A stretch of 64,000 bases of DNA from NCBI RefSeq assembly GCF_000429305.1, contig NZ_AUBP01000001.1:1-64000 (forward strand). The letters run 5' to 3'. A program made the translations under genes and the position numbers. Below are positions 9,172 through 20,500 of this stretch, one piece after another. The stretch comes from Desulfovibrio inopinatus DSM 10711 (GTDB lineage: Bacteria > Desulfobacterota > Desulfovibrionia > Desulfovibrionales > Desulfovibrionaceae). Position 1 is the first letter of the stretch; each line of letters opens with the position of its first letter. Under the pieces are notes generated by a model that saw only the letters and a program-made list of their open reading frames with translations, did no database searches and was not told the DNA's origin.

Positions 9172-11874
9172 ATGAGTTTGAGTAGTCTCGACGCCATGTT
9201 CAAGCCCAACTCCGTGACCGTTATCGGGGCGTCCAATGAATCCGGCAGTGTCGGCAATATTGTTATGCGAAATTTGCTTGGAGGCAAGTTTCTTGGTCCT
9301 GTCATGCCGATCAGCCCAGGGCAAGACTCGGTTATGGGGATTCTATCGTATAAAGACGTCGATACTCTTCCGTTGACTCCCGACCTTGGCATTATCTGTA
9401 GTGAGCCGAATTTGATTCCTGACTATATCCGTGGACTTGGCCGACGCGGTGTACGCTCGGCCGTGGTCTTGCCTCCTGGATGGCAAAAGCTTCTCAAAAA
9501 AGAGAAATGGGCGCTTCATCAGAAGATGCTCGACATGGCAAGACATTATGAAATGCGTTTACTGGGTCCGAGCGGCCTTGGGCTTATTGTCCCTGGCGTT
9601 GGTCTCAACGCGAGCTTGAGCGCCACGGATGCATTGCCTGGAAAGATTGCGTTTGTTTCCCAGTCGGCTTCGTTGTTTACGGCTGTTGTCGATTGGGCTC
9701 GCAGCTCAGGGATAGGGTTTTCGCATATTATTTCTCTCGGCGAAGGGATTGATCTCGAGTACGGGGATTTACTGGATTACCTGGCAGCCGATGTCAACGT
9801 GCGCTCGATTTTGCTGTATGTCGATACCGTCTCCAATGCCCGTGACTTTATCAGTGCGTCTCGTGCTGCCGCTCGTAACAAACCTGTCCTTGTCATCAAG
9901 CCCGGACGAAAGCTGTGGTGTGCTGATTGTATTGCCGCTTCAAGCGAGAAAAGTCTGGACGAAGTGTATGACGAAGCATTTCGTCGTGCTGGTATTTTGC
10001 GGGTGTTCGAGATTGATTCACTCTTTGATGCCGCGCGAACACTTGTTCGGGCTCAACCTCTTTTGGGCGATAAATTGGCGATTTTGACCAATGGTGGAAG
10101 CATTGGGGTTATGGCCGCCGATTCCTTGCTCGGTGGAGGCGGCAATCTGGCTGACTTTTCTGAAGACACACAAAAGGCCTTAAGTAGTCTCCTTGGTCCC
10201 AACTGGTGCCGAGAAGGCATTGTTGACATGAGCTTCAATGCATCGGGAGATACGTATGTTGATGCGCTCAAGGTTATTATCAAAGACAAAGATGTGAGCG
10301 CTGTTCTTGTTATGCACGTGCCGTTTGCTGGCGTTTCGGGTGAAGATGTCGCCGAAGCAGTGTCGAAAGTCCTCAAAAAAACAAAGCGTACAGGACTCAC
10401 CTGCTGGCTTGGTTTTGATATCGCCGAAGGAGCCCGTGAAATTTTCGCGAAGCATGGTATTCCCACGTATGAGACGCCGGATAAAGCCGTTGGTGCTTTT
10501 CTGTACATGATGCACCATCGGCGTAACCAAGAATTGCTCATGGAAATGCCATCCTCCCTGCCGACCGACTTTTTACCCAACACAGAGAAGGCCAAAGCTG
10601 TCATCGATGCCGCTTTGGACGAAAATCGTTATGAATTGTCGGCGGATGAAGCACAAATCGTTCTTGGTGCCTATGGTATCCCCATTGTTGAAACGCGGTT
10701 GGCCAAGTCGCCGGATGAGGCTCGGGATGCTGCTGTCGACCTGGGTGGGCCTGTTGCGTTGAAGATTGTTTCTCCGGACATTCCCCAGCCTTTTGAAGTT
10801 GGGGGTATTACTTTGGATATTGAAGACCCGGCAACTGTTGATGATATTGCTCGATCTATGATTTCTCGTGTCACCAAGCTCCGTCCAGATGCAGGTATAA
10901 CCGGCTTTCTGGTACAAAAAATGGGACGTAAACCCGCAGCACGCGAATTACTGATACGTGCTTCCGTCGACCCCATTTTTGGACCGTATGTCATATTTGG
11001 CCAGGGAGGACTGGCCGCCGCAATTAATCGTGACAAAGCTGTGGCGTTGCCGCCGCTCAATATGACCCTGGCCCGAGATTTGATTTATCGTACTCGTGTC
11101 TCGTTGTTTCTTGCTGGCAGACAAGATGAACCTGAAGCGGATATGGACTCCATTTCTCGCGCCGTCATTATGGTCTCGCAGTTGATTTCCGATATAGCGC
11201 AAGTGACCGATGTTGATATCAATCCCATTTTGGCCGACCATCAGGGAGTGACGGTGCTGAATGCACGCATCAAAATTGCCCGCGTTGACGTCGAGCCACA
11301 GAATCGGCTGGCAATACGCCCATATCCCCGCGAGTTGGAAGAATGCGCCGTACTTTCCAATGGTCAGCAGGTACTGTTGCGCCCCATTAAGCCCGAAGAT
11401 GAGCCAGCCCATTATGATTTTTTTACCTATCTCGAACCGGAAGACCTCCGATTTCGTTTTTTTGGGATTGTACGAGAACTGTCACATCGTGAAATGGCCA
11501 GACTTACTCAAATCGATTATGAACGAGAAATGGCGTTTATTGCATCGGCAACGCGAGATGATGGGACTCCCGAAACTCTCGGCGTCGTTCGTGCCTCGCT
11601 GAAACCGGATATCAACTGGGCTGAGTTCGCGATCATTATTCGCTCGGACCAAAAAGGTCAGCGTTTGGGCTCCATCCTTATGGATAAAATGATTCGTTTT
11701 CTGAAGGATCGTGGCATTGCTACGGTGACGGGACAGGCTCTGGTTGACAACAAGGGAATGCAGGGGTTGGCCCGGAAATTCGGTTTCAAAATTATCAAAG
11801 ATATCGATGAAGATGTGGTCGATATGCGACTTTCCCTTACCGATATGGAGACACAGCACTCATTGTCGGGGTAA
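9172..11874 (+). CDS. Pat-type protein lysine acetyltransferase (NDP-forming acyl-CoA synthetase fold plus GNAT)
   Basis: A 900-residue protein with the YfiQ/PatZ architecture. A CoA-binding Rossmann domain (SVTVIGASNESGSVGN near residue 15) is followed by two succinyl-CoA-synthetase-like domains, an ATP-grasp region (about 490-710, with KIVSPDIPQPFEVGGI) and a C-terminal GNAT domain (about 735-890, with RSDQKGQRLGSILMDKMI as acetyl-CoA site). Family members acetylate lysines, classically acetyl-CoA synthetase. The ATG at 9172 follows CAGGAGG by about 8 nt; a 19-codon in-frame extension upstream is less likely. The ligase half may be non-catalytic; I cannot confirm its active-site His. It is divergently transcribed from the kinase/butyrate kinase unit. 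Confidence 0.88.
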   Translation: MSLSSLDAMFKPNSVTVIGASNESGSVGNIVMRNLLGGKFLGPVMPISPGQDSVMGILSYKDVDTLPLTPDLGIICSEPNLIPDYIRGLGRRGVRSAVVLPPGWQKLLKKEKWALHQKMLDMARHYEMRLLGPSGLGLIVPGVGLNASLSATDALPGKIAFVSQSASLFTAVVDWARSSGIGFSHIISLGEGIDLEYGDLLDYLAADVNVRSILLYVDTVSNARDFISASRAAARNKPVLVIKPGRKLWCADCIAASSEKSLDEVYDEAFRRAGILRVFEIDSLFDAARTLVRAQPLLGDKLAILTNGGSIGVMAADSLLGGGGNLADFSEDTQKALSSLLGPNWCREGIVDMSFNASGDTYVDALKVIIKDKDVSAVLVMHVPFAGVSGEDVAEAVSKVLKKTKRTGLTCWLGFDIAEGAREIFAKHGIPTYETPDKAVGAFLYMMHHRRNQELLMEMPSSLPTDFLPNTEKAKAVIDAALDENRYELSADEAQIVLGAYGIPIVETRLAKSPDEARDAAVDLGGPVALKIVSPDIPQPFEVGGITLDIEDPATVDDIARSMISRVTKLRPDAGITGFLVQKMGRKPAARELLIRASVDPIFGPYVIFGQGGLAAAINRDKAVALPPLNMTLARDLIYRTRVSLFLAGRQDEPEADMDSISRAVIMVSQLISDIAQVTDVDINPILADHQGVTVLNARIKIARVDVEPQNRLAIRPYPRELEECAVLSNGQQVLLRPIKPEDEPAHYDFFTYLEPEDLRFRFFGIVRELSHREMARLTQIDYEREMAFIASATRDDGTPETLGVVRASLKPDINWAEFAIIIRSDQKGQRLGSILMDKMIRFLKDRGIATVTGQALVDNKGMQGLARKFGFKIIKDIDEDVVDMRLSLTDMETQHSLSG

Positions 11875-12317
11875 CCCGTCTCAGATGGCGTTTTTGATTG
11901 AAACGCTGGTGGTTCTTCTTTTATAGAATCTATTCTGTGCTGTGTTTTTTATAAATCAGTGTGTTATCGTGTAAAAGTGTCCGCGTTGCGTTGTGTTTTG
12001 AATTGACGCCATTGTGTCAAGTATTTGATGATAAAACCACGTATAAACGCAACACAAAGGACATTATGAAGGTGTTTCCAGTGTATTCGGACCTGGCATC
12101 AAGGGGAGGATTACTGTTCTCGGTGTGTGTTGGAAACGAAATTATTCTGCGAGATTGGTACGTTGCGCTCACAGATTGTCATATTGATTTTCGACGACTG
12201 ACGTCGTAGCGTTTTCGCATTCGTTGAAGGTGCAGACTGTAAAGATAGAAAATGTTTTTCTATTCTTTCTGAACGTCTTTCACGCAGAGAGTTTTTATAG
12301 AGTGGAGAGACACGTTC
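11875..12317 (+). other. 443-bp intergenic stretch with no recognised gene
   Basis: The stretch lies between the Pat gene and the next hybrid kinase. Short frames in it have no recognisable product or ribosome site. I see no convincing terminator or promoter; GGAGAG at 12304-12309 is the likely ribosome site of the kinase at 12318. Confidence 0.5.
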
Positions 12318-15140
12318 ATGGGGTTGCATTGGAGATGGTTGGTTGTATTTTTCGTTGCACTCCCTGTCTTTTGGTTAGAGGGAGGGACTGGTGCATGGGG
12401 CCAATGGGATCGGTCCCAAACCCTTCGGGTCGGCGTGCCAGGCTCGTTTGAACCGTTCTATTCTCTTCATCAAGGTGAGCTTTCCGGTTTTGCCATTGAT
12501 TTCTTCGACATTTTATCCAGTCGACTCGGCCTTTCCAAAGAGTATGTAATTTTTGACTCCTGGGAGGCCGCCGATCAGGCACTGCAAGCCCACACCATCG
12601 ACCTGATTCCCAATATGGGAGTTACGGCGTCGCGAAGCAACTTTGCCGCGTTTACTGTGCCATATGATACGATAAGCATTTCAGTCTTTGTTCGCGAAAA
12701 TAATACGAATATTACCTCGTTGCAGGATCTCTCCCATTGCCGTGTCGGTGTCATGAAACTGAATGTCGGGGAAGCACTGGCCAAACAACATGGATTGTAC
12801 GATGTTGTCGTGTATGAAAATCAAAATGATTTACTCATTCATTTACTTTCCGGCCATGTTGACGCTGTCATCTTTGCAAAAAGTGTCTTTCTTTGGGCCG
12901 CTTTCGATGCAGGGCTTGTTAAGCGCATCAAGGCTGTAGGGGAACCGCTTTTGGAGGTGAAGCGAGCCATTGCCGTCGCAAAAGATGAGCCTGCCTTGTT
13001 TGCCTTTCTCAATACACAACTGCTTGAGTTTCTGAAGACACCCACCTTTAAAGAACTCTACACGAAGTGGCATGGCGATACCATGACGGATGGTTTCCAA
13101 ATAAAACATGTCGTTATTCTGGCCGCTTTCGTGCTCGGATTGGTGGTATTGGCATTTAATTTTTATAGAAAACGTAGCCATCGCCTTCGTGTTGCGGCGG
13201 AAGCGGGGGAACGTCGGTACAAGCAATTGTTCACGGAAATGATTGCTGGCGCGGCGTTGCACGAAATTATTGTGGACAAGGAAGGCAATCCGGTTGATTA
13301 CCGTTTTCTTGATATGAACCCCGAATTCGAGCGCATGACCGGTTTACGTCGTGAAGACATTCTGAACAAGACGGTTCGCGAGGCCTTGCCAGAAATCGAA
13401 TCCTATTGGATTGAGCATTATGGCAAGGTGGCTTTGACTGGACAACCCATTCATTTTGAAGAATATAGTCAGGATATCGATAAGTATTTCGAAGTACGTG
13501 CTTATTGCCCGCAACCAATGCAATTCGCCGTGATATTTGTTGATGTCACTCAAGAGCGCAAAGCGCTTCGTGCTTTGAAAGAATCTGAACAGCGTTTTCG
13601 CAGTATATTAGAACGCATTCCGGAAGTGGGTGTTTCCATTGCTCCGGATGAATCTATTCTTTTTGTCAATACGCATTTACTTGAAATGACGAAATGGAGA
13701 AGAGAAGACATTATCGGGAAAAATTGGTTTGATATTTTCATTCCGGAACACGATCGAGCACGTATTCGGTCGGTATTTAAAACAGCCATGCAAAGCAAAG
13801 ATTGGGATCCGTATTCTTCGTATGAAAATGAAATCTTGCTTAGAGACGGAACAACACGAAAAATTTCATGGTCCAATGTACTTTCTCGAGATCACAATGG
13901 AACCATTCTTGACGTGACCTGTTTAGGCACGGATATGACCAGCAGGATCAGAGCGATTGAAGATGCCAAGCAGGCGAGTCTCGCGAAAAGTGTTTTTTTG
14001 GCAAATATGAGCCATGAAGTGCGCACTCCGATGAACGGTATTCTCGGTATGCTACAATTGCTCAAGCTGACCGCACTCGACACCACGCAAGAAGGGTATG
14101 TTCAGGTGGCCATTGATGCTTCCCGGCGACTGACACGCTTGCTCTCTGATATTATCGACTTGTCAAAAATCGAGGTTGGAAAAATCGATATTATTGACGA
14201 GGACGTTGACTTGCGTGCTGTGGCCCAAGAAACGAGAGAGCTTTTCCTCATGAATATTGATCCGGATGCCGTGAAGTTCGATCTGATTATCGACAGTACA
14301 ATTCCTGAAACGGTCAGGGGGGATGAAGCCCGGCTACGCCAGATCCTTACGAACATTGTGGGGAATGCTGTTAAATATACCCAGAGAGGGAATATCTCTC
14401 TGAATATGTGGAATTTGTTGGGGGGAGGGAATGGTACGGCACGTGTTCTTTTCGAAGTCACAGATACTGGTATCGGGATTTCTGAAGATATGCTGGACTT
14501 TGTGTTCGAGAAGTTTACGCAGGCCGACACGTCGTTTACTCGTCGTTTTCAGGGGGCAGGCTTGGGGCTCTCTATCGTGAAAAGTCTTGTTACAGCCATG
14601 AAAGGCAATATCGCCATTATGTCCGAGCCCAATGTTGGAACAAGCCTCTTTGTCACTATTCCATTTGAAGTTCGGCGACCGGATCAGACAGAGCCCGATG
14701 AGATAGGCTCTACTTCGTCCTCAGCGTCACTCTCCGTGTTGATCTGTGAAGACGATGAGGTCAATCGTATTGCTTTACGTGAGATGCTTTCCAGCTTGGG
14801 GCACCGGGTCGATAGTGCCACCAATGGGCTGGAGGCTTTGGAATACTTAGAGAACACCACCTATGATCTTCTTTTGATGGATATCCAAATGCCGGTTTTG
14901 AACGGCGTCGATACCACACAACGTATTCGGACGGATCCAAAATATTCTGCGCAAGCGTCCATACCGATTATCGCGATAACGGCATACGCCATGAGTACCG
15001 ATAAAGATATTTTTCTTGATGCCGGTATGGATGACTATATCGCCAAACCTCTGGATTTCGACAAACTTTTCCAGTTGATCGAAAAGTGGGATGGGAAGTC
15101 CCATGGTATACGGCGTCAAGAAAAGAAACCAGAGGATTGA
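12318..15140 (+). CDS. Hybrid histidine kinase with solute-binding (SBP_bac_3) sensor and PAS domains
   Basis: A 940-residue sensor. A signal/TM segment (about 1-28) is followed by a periplasmic amino-acid-binding-protein fold (about 33-255; LRVGVPGSFEPFYSLHQGEL and IDLIPNMGVTASRSNFAAFT are typical). TM2 is at about 260-282, then two PAS domains (about 290-415 and 425-545). HisKA has His566 in SHEVRTPMNGILGML, followed by HATPase and a receiver with Asp855 in LMDIQMPVLNG. This is the BvgS/EvgS-like layout but without a terminal HPt. A direct periplasmic ligand such as an amino acid or organic acid is expected from the fold but not shown. Ends convergently with yejB. Confidence 0.92.
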   Translation: MGLHWRWLVVFFVALPVFWLEGGTGAWGQWDRSQTLRVGVPGSFEPFYSLHQGELSGFAIDFFDILSSRLGLSKEYVIFDSWEAADQALQAHTIDLIPNMGVTASRSNFAAFTVPYDTISISVFVRENNTNITSLQDLSHCRVGVMKLNVGEALAKQHGLYDVVVYENQNDLLIHLLSGHVDAVIFAKSVFLWAAFDAGLVKRIKAVGEPLLEVKRAIAVAKDEPALFAFLNTQLLEFLKTPTFKELYTKWHGDTMTDGFQIKHVVILAAFVLGLVVLAFNFYRKRSHRLRVAAEAGERRYKQLFTEMIAGAALHEIIVDKEGNPVDYRFLDMNPEFERMTGLRREDILNKTVREALPEIESYWIEHYGKVALTGQPIHFEEYSQDIDKYFEVRAYCPQPMQFAVIFVDVTQERKALRALKESEQRFRSILERIPEVGVSIAPDESILFVNTHLLEMTKWRREDIIGKNWFDIFIPEHDRARIRSVFKTAMQSKDWDPYSSYENEILLRDGTTRKISWSNVLSRDHNGTILDVTCLGTDMTSRIRAIEDAKQASLAKSVFLANMSHEVRTPMNGILGMLQLLKLTALDTTQEGYVQVAIDASRRLTRLLSDIIDLSKIEVGKIDIIDEDVDLRAVAQETRELFLMNIDPDAVKFDLIIDSTIPETVRGDEARLRQILTNIVGNAVKYTQRGNISLNMWNLLGGGNGTARVLFEVTDTGIGISEDMLDFVFEKFTQADTSFTRRFQGAGLGLSIVKSLVTAMKGNIAIMSEPNVGTSLFVTIPFEVRRPDQTEPDEIGSTSSSASLSVLICEDDEVNRIALREMLSSLGHRVDSATNGLEALEYLENTTYDLLLMDIQMPVLNGVDTTQRIRTDPKYSAQASIPIIAITAYAMSTDKDIFLDAGMDDYIAKPLDFDKLFQLIEKWDGKSHGIRRQEKKPED

Positions 15141-15284
15141 TCCGCTTCCGTCTAACGGAGCTTGCAGGCCGTTTTCCTTTATTGTGACCTCGCCATTCCA
15201 CTTTGTGTACTCATTCCTTGGGGTGCGCCTTGCTTCTGTTTGAGAGGCTTCATCTTCGTTTTTTTTCGTGAAAACCGCATGGTT

Positions 15285-16376
15285 TTACCGCCCTTCGAAA
15301 TCGATACGTGGGTCGACGAGGGTATAGGTTATATCACTCGCCAACTTCGTGAAGAGGCCAATGATGGTGAAAATATAGAGTGTTGCAAACATGACAGGAT
15401 AGTCCCGGCTGACGGTAGATTCGAACCCAAGGAGTCCAAGGCCGTCCAAAGAAAAAATCACTTCGATCAAAAGCGATCCTGTAAAGAATAAACTGATAAA
15501 AGCGGCGGGAAAACCGGCGATAATGATGAGCATGGCGTTGCGGAAAACATGTCCGTAGAGAATGCCTTTTTCATCTAACCCTTTGGCACGTGCTGTTACC
15601 ACGTATTGTTTGTGAATTTCTTCAAGAAATGAGTTTTTGGTGAGCATCGACAGCGTTGCAAAGCCACCAATGACAATCGCGGTGACGGGCAGAGCGAGAT
15701 GCCAAAAATAGTCACCGATTTTGCCAAGCAATGACAGTTGGTCGAAGTTGGAAGACGTAAGCCCTCGTAAGGGAAACCAATTGAAGTACGAGCCTCCGGC
15801 AAACAACACGATAAGTAAAATTGCAAAAAGGAAAACCGGGACGGCATTGCCGATGACAATTGCCGTACTTGTCCAAACATCAAAAGGAGAGCCGTGGCGT
15901 ACGGCTTTTTTGATGCCGAGAGGAATAGATATGGCGTAAATGATGAGCGTACTCCAGAATCCGAGTGAAAAGGAAACCGGAAGCTTGGAGATGATAAGAT
16001 CAAGCACTCGCTCGTTGCGGAAAAAACTTTCACCGAAATCAAACATGGCGTAGTGTTTCAACATATCCACATAGCGTTCCCAGATGGGTTTATCGAAACC
16101 GTACATTTTCTTGATACGCCCGATAATTTCCGGATCGAGTCCTTGCGAGCCGCGATAGTTTGAATTGGAATCGGTTGTGCTGGCCATTGGACGAGTTTCA
16201 CCGCCACCTTGGCCCGTGACACGCTCCATGACGCCGCCACCTGCATGATGAAGGCGGGCGATATATTGTTCAACCGGACCACCTGGTGCAATCTGGACAA
16301 CAAAGAAATTGATGGTCATGATGCCGAGGAGTGTCGGTATCATGAGAAGAAGACGTCGTAAAACATAGGCCGTCAC
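15285..16376 (-). CDS. yejB: YejB-type oligopeptide/microcin C ABC transporter permease
   Basis: A 363-residue inner-membrane permease. It begins [20 protein letters not shown], the standard opening of DppB/OppB/YejB proteins, and carries the long periplasmic insert about residues 45-100 that marks YejB. The binding-protein-dependent transport loop [20 protein letters not shown] lies at about 242-261. GTG at 16376 follows AGGAGG by 6 nt; an overlapping ATG there reads directly into TGA. YejB normally works with YejA (binding protein), YejE (second permease) and YejF (ATPase). None of these is adjacent on either side, so the gene is an orphan here. Confidence 0.88.
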   Translation of the reverse strand: MTAYVLRRLLLMIPTLLGIMTINFFVVQIAPGGPVEQYIARLHHAGGGVMERVTGQGGGETRPMASTTDSNSNYRGSQGLDPEIIGRIKKMYGFDKPIWERYVDMLKHYAMFDFGESFFRNERVLDLIISKLPVSFSLGFWSTLIIYAISIPLGIKKAVRHGSPFDVWTSTAIVIGNAVPVFLFAILLIVLFAGGSYFNWFPLRGLTSSNFDQLSLLGKIGDYFWHLALPVTAIVIGGFATLSMLTKNSFLEEIHKQYVVTARAKGLDEKGILYGHVFRNAMLIIIAGFPAAFISLFFTGSLLIEVIFSLDGLGLLGFESTVSRDYPVMFATLYIFTIIGLFTKLASDITYTLVDPRIDFEGR

Positions 16377-16527
16377 ATTGTTCCTCCTTCGTGTGACATA
16401 CGTGTGCTGCCGGAGTGTAGCCTATTTGTCAGCCAGCCGTAAACTCCGGTTGGACCGAGCATATTGATATGGTTGCCTCCATCATGGCATTCCCCCCAAA
16501 GCGTACATTCTTTAAGGAGTCTTGCTC

Positions 16528-17439
16528 GTGGCTATTCTGAATTTCGGTTCACTCAATATTGATCACGTGTATTCATTTACTCGATTTGTACGGCCAGGAG
16601 AGACTATCTCATGCACCGACTACCAACGGTTTGCCGGAGGAAAGGGATTGAATCAATCCGTCGCATTGGCCGCTGCTGACGCAACGGTCTTTCATGCTGG
16701 TAAAGTTGGTCCGGACGGAGAGCAGCTTCTTGCTGTACTCAAAGAGCATGGCGTTGACTCCCGATTTGTCGCAGTTGATACGATACCTTCAGGTCATGCG
16801 ATTATTCAGGTGGATGCCGAGGGAGAGAATTCCATTTTTTTGTATCCCGGCGCGAATCATGCCATTCATCATGATGAAGTTTCCAGCGTTCTGAAGCATT
16901 TTGATAAGGATGATATTGTTCTTCTACAAAACGAAGTGAATGCTACGGATTATATTATTCGAGAAGCCGCGGCTAAAGGGATGACCATTGTATTCAATCC
17001 CGCGCCAATGACACCAGAGGTCTTGTCATATCCATTAGAATGTATTGATTGTTTCATTCTTAACGAAACCGAGGCACAAGGTATGTCAGGTGGTATACAC
17101 TCGGACAATATTCTGGAAGACCTTCATGCACGGTTTCCGCATGCAACGATTGTCTTGACCTTGGGGAAACGAGGTGTAGTGATTGCAGAGGGTAGCGAGG
17201 TGATTGAAGTTCCTGCTTTTCCAGTACAGGCCGTTGATACGACAGCGGCGGGAGATACATTTGTCGGGTATTTTCTTGCGGAAAAGAGTCATGGGAGGAG
17301 TACGACATCGGCGTTGCAAATAGGCTGTGCGGCATCGGCATTATGTGTGGGCAAAACGGGTGCCGTTCCTTCTATTCCACAGCGGGCTGACGTGGAGGCG
17401 TTTCTACGTCTGCATGGGACTATGTTGCCTTGTGAGTGA
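16528..17439 (+). CDS. rbsK: Ribokinase (PfkB family)
   Basis: A 303-residue PfkB-family sugar kinase that phosphorylates ribose to ribose 5-phosphate. The FAGGKGLNQSVALA block (Gly-Gly substrate/lid motif) and C-terminal DTTAAGDTFVGYFLAE (anion hole and catalytic Asp) are intact. PGANHAI is typical of ribokinases. I use GTG at 16528 because AAGGAG at 16514-16519 is 8 nt upstream; a TTG two codons earlier is too close. It is a lone gene, divergent from yejB, with no ribose transporter nearby. Another pentose or nucleoside-derived sugar is possible. Confidence 0.85.
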   Translation: MAILNFGSLNIDHVYSFTRFVRPGETISCTDYQRFAGGKGLNQSVALAAADATVFHAGKVGPDGEQLLAVLKEHGVDSRFVAVDTIPSGHAIIQVDAEGENSIFLYPGANHAIHHDEVSSVLKHFDKDDIVLLQNEVNATDYIIREAAAKGMTIVFNPAPMTPEVLSYPLECIDCFILNETEAQGMSGGIHSDNILEDLHARFPHATIVLTLGKRGVVIAEGSEVIEVPAFPVQAVDTTAAGDTFVGYFLAEKSHGRSTTSALQIGCAASALCVGKTGAVPSIPQRADVEAFLRLHGTMLPCE

Positions 17440-17553
17440 CCATGGGGGAGGCTGTGACAAATGATCCGATGGTCATTGCTATGAAGGCGGAAAACAGCCA
17501 CAATAATAGAAAATTTTTTGATACGGTTCGACCTTTTTGACAAATTGATTACC

Positions 17554-20500
17554 ATGAATATTTTTCCCAACTCCCCAAGCCGGCATAATGGCTTTCCTCT
17601 CAAGCTCCTTATAACTGTTGTTGTCGGGGCTCTTTTGGTGGTGTGCTTCCAAGGGATTTCTGCTTGGTTTGTTGGCAAGCATATTATCAATATACAAAAA
17701 ACCCATGTGGTAGCCGTAGAGCTAGCCGGGGCCATGGCCCAGCTTGATACTTCATTGACAGCTTCGGCCCGTTTGGCCGCATCCACAGGAGATCCGCGTT
17801 ATGAGACCCTGTATATGGATGCGGAGAAAAATCTCGAATTTCTTCTTAACGCCTTACGACCTATCCTCTCCGCGAGTAGTCTCGTTGCCCTTGATCGAGT
17901 TTGCGGTGCAAACTCGTTTATTGTTAACATGGAAAAGCAATCCATCGCGCTTGTTCGGCAAGGCAAACCTGATGAAGCCATGGCGTTGTTGTCCAGTGAT
18001 GACTACGTTCGGGAGAAAAAGCAGTATACTGAAGGATTGCAGCAATTAATGCAGAAAATGAAGGCTGACTCTGCGGCCGGATTGGATGACGCTGCATGGG
18101 TTTCCAATCTCATGGCCGGGACCGGAGTCATTTTTTCCCTGATTTTGTTCCTTCTTCTGGCTTTTATCTATCGCCGTTCCCAACGTGCGTTTGAAAAGAA
18201 ACGTTTGGCTGAAAACGAAGCAACACAAACTCGTCTTCATCTGCAAGAACGTATTGACGAGGCAACCGTCGAATTACGTCAGGCCAATGCGTCGCTAGCT
18301 GCTCAAATTGAGCGCCGGCGTAAAACTCAAGAAGAGCTTGGCGCGAGCAATGAACGCTTGTCTAATGTACTGAAGAACATGAGTGACGGTCTTGTCATTT
18401 ATACGGCTGCTGACGACGGTGAAGATTTTTTCATTACGGAATTCAATGATGCTGCTGAACGTATCGAGCGCATTTCTCGTGAGCACGTTATCGGTCAAAC
18501 CATAACCAGTGTGTTTCCCGGTGTCGTCGAGTTCGGTTTGCTTGATGTCTTGCGGCGTGTCTACAAAACAGGCGTTGCCGAGAATTTACCCGTGTCATTT
18601 TATGTGGATCATCGGCATCAGGGGTGGCGAGATAATTTTGTTTTTCGGCTGCCGACACAGGAAGTCGTGGCCATTTATTCAGACGAGACTGACCGTCGAC
18701 GAGCCGAAGAAGCTCTGCGTGACAATGAAGAACGTCTGCAATTGGCTATGCGAGGTGGCAAGCTTGGTTTTTGGGATTGGGATATCAGAACCGGTGAAGT
18801 TGTCTATAACGAACGCTGGGCTGAAATTATTGGATACAAGCTTGATGAAATCGAGCAATCATACAGAACTTGGGAAACTCGTCTCCACCCGGATGATCGT
18901 GACTTGGTTCTTGGAGCAGTGGCCGACCATCTCGATGGAAAAACGTCTATTTTTGAGTGTGAGCATCGAGTATGGCGTAAGGATGGCCGTTGGCAATGGG
19001 TGCTTGGTATTGGAAGGCTATCAAAATTTGATGAGAATAATCAGCCCCTGCGCATGACGGGCGTCATGCTAGATATTTCAACCCGGAAGCAGACCGAAGA
19101 GCGTCTTGCCGAGTCTGAGCGGCGTTTTCGTAACGTTATTCTTACTTCGGGTGACTGGATATGGGAAACCGATGTCAAAGGGCGTTACGCATATGTCTCT
19201 GATACCATCCAAGAAATTCTCGGTGTTTCGCCAACGGATCTTATTGGTAAGAAACCCTATGACCTCATGACTCCTGACGAAGCCAAGTTGGCGAGAGATG
19301 CATTCTATCGGTCGGCGCACAATAAAGAACCTATTGTCGATCGGGAAAATTGGTATCGTAAGGTGACAGGGGAAGCAATTTGTCTGTTAACGAATGCGGT
19401 ACCGCTTCTTGATGCCGCTGGCGAATTGACCGGGTATTTTGGAATCGACAAAGACATCACGTTCCGCAAAGAAGCAGAGAGAAATCTGGAACTGCGTCTT
19501 TTTGAACTCGACACGCTCAACGAGCTGAGCCGACGTATCAGTGCCAATCTTTCACTCGACATTGTCGTAAAAAGCGCCATTGAAGGAGTTCGTGGCCCCA
19601 TCAACCCCGACCTCGTGGTGTTGTTCTTGTTACGAGATAATGAGTTGAAAGCGCATGATATCTATACCAACCAGATTGAATTCACGGATAAGCGCCTTCT
19701 CCCGAGCGAGTTCGGGGAGTGCCTTTGTGGAATTGCCGCAAAAAAAGGCAAGCCGGTCTATTCTCTTGATATTCACACGGACGAGCGGTGTACTCACGAC
19801 GAGTGTAAAAGAGCTGGGATAACCTCCTATGCATCCATCCCCATTGTCATTGGCACCGATGTCGTTGGAGTGCTCGGTATAGGATCGGTTCGGCGACGCG
19901 ACTTTTTAAAGCAAAGTGAATTTATTGAATCCATGGCGGCGGTTATTTCTACAGGAATTAATAATACCTTGTTGCATCAACAAGTGATCGACTATGCCGA
20001 CACTCTGGAGGTTCGCGTCACGGAACGGACTGCCGAGTTGAATCAGGAAATTGAAGAACGGCAGCGCATCGAAGATGAACTTGTAGCAGCCAAGAATCAA
20101 GCAGAAGCCGCAAATTCGGCGAAAAGCGAGTTTCTCGCCAAGATGAGTCACGAGATTCGCACTCCCATGAATGCGATCATCAATATGAGTGAATATGTGT
20201 TGCTTCTCGATCCAACGGAAGAGCAACAGGACGGTATTGAAACCATTCGTCAGGCCGGCCGCCATCTTCTCGCCGTCATTAACGATATTCTTGATATTTC
20301 CAAGGTTGAGGCCGGAAAGTATATTTTGGAGGCGGTACCATTCGACCTCATTGAAACTCTGCGCGCAACGTTGGCATCAATGGAACAGCAGGCAAGAGGG
20401 AAAGGACTTTTTTTGAATCTGAATACGGAAGATTCATTTCAACGGTTCTTCATTGGTGATCCTGTTCGCATTCAACAAATATTGATTAACCTTGTCGGGA

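Noticed and set aside
10053-10604. 183-codon minus-strand frame inside the Pat gene
   Set aside because: Antisense shadow; the plus-strand frame has intact domain motifs.
15400-15440. tRNA-like string GATTCGAACCC
   Set aside because: It lies inside yejB coding sequence and no cloverleaf arms can be built around it.
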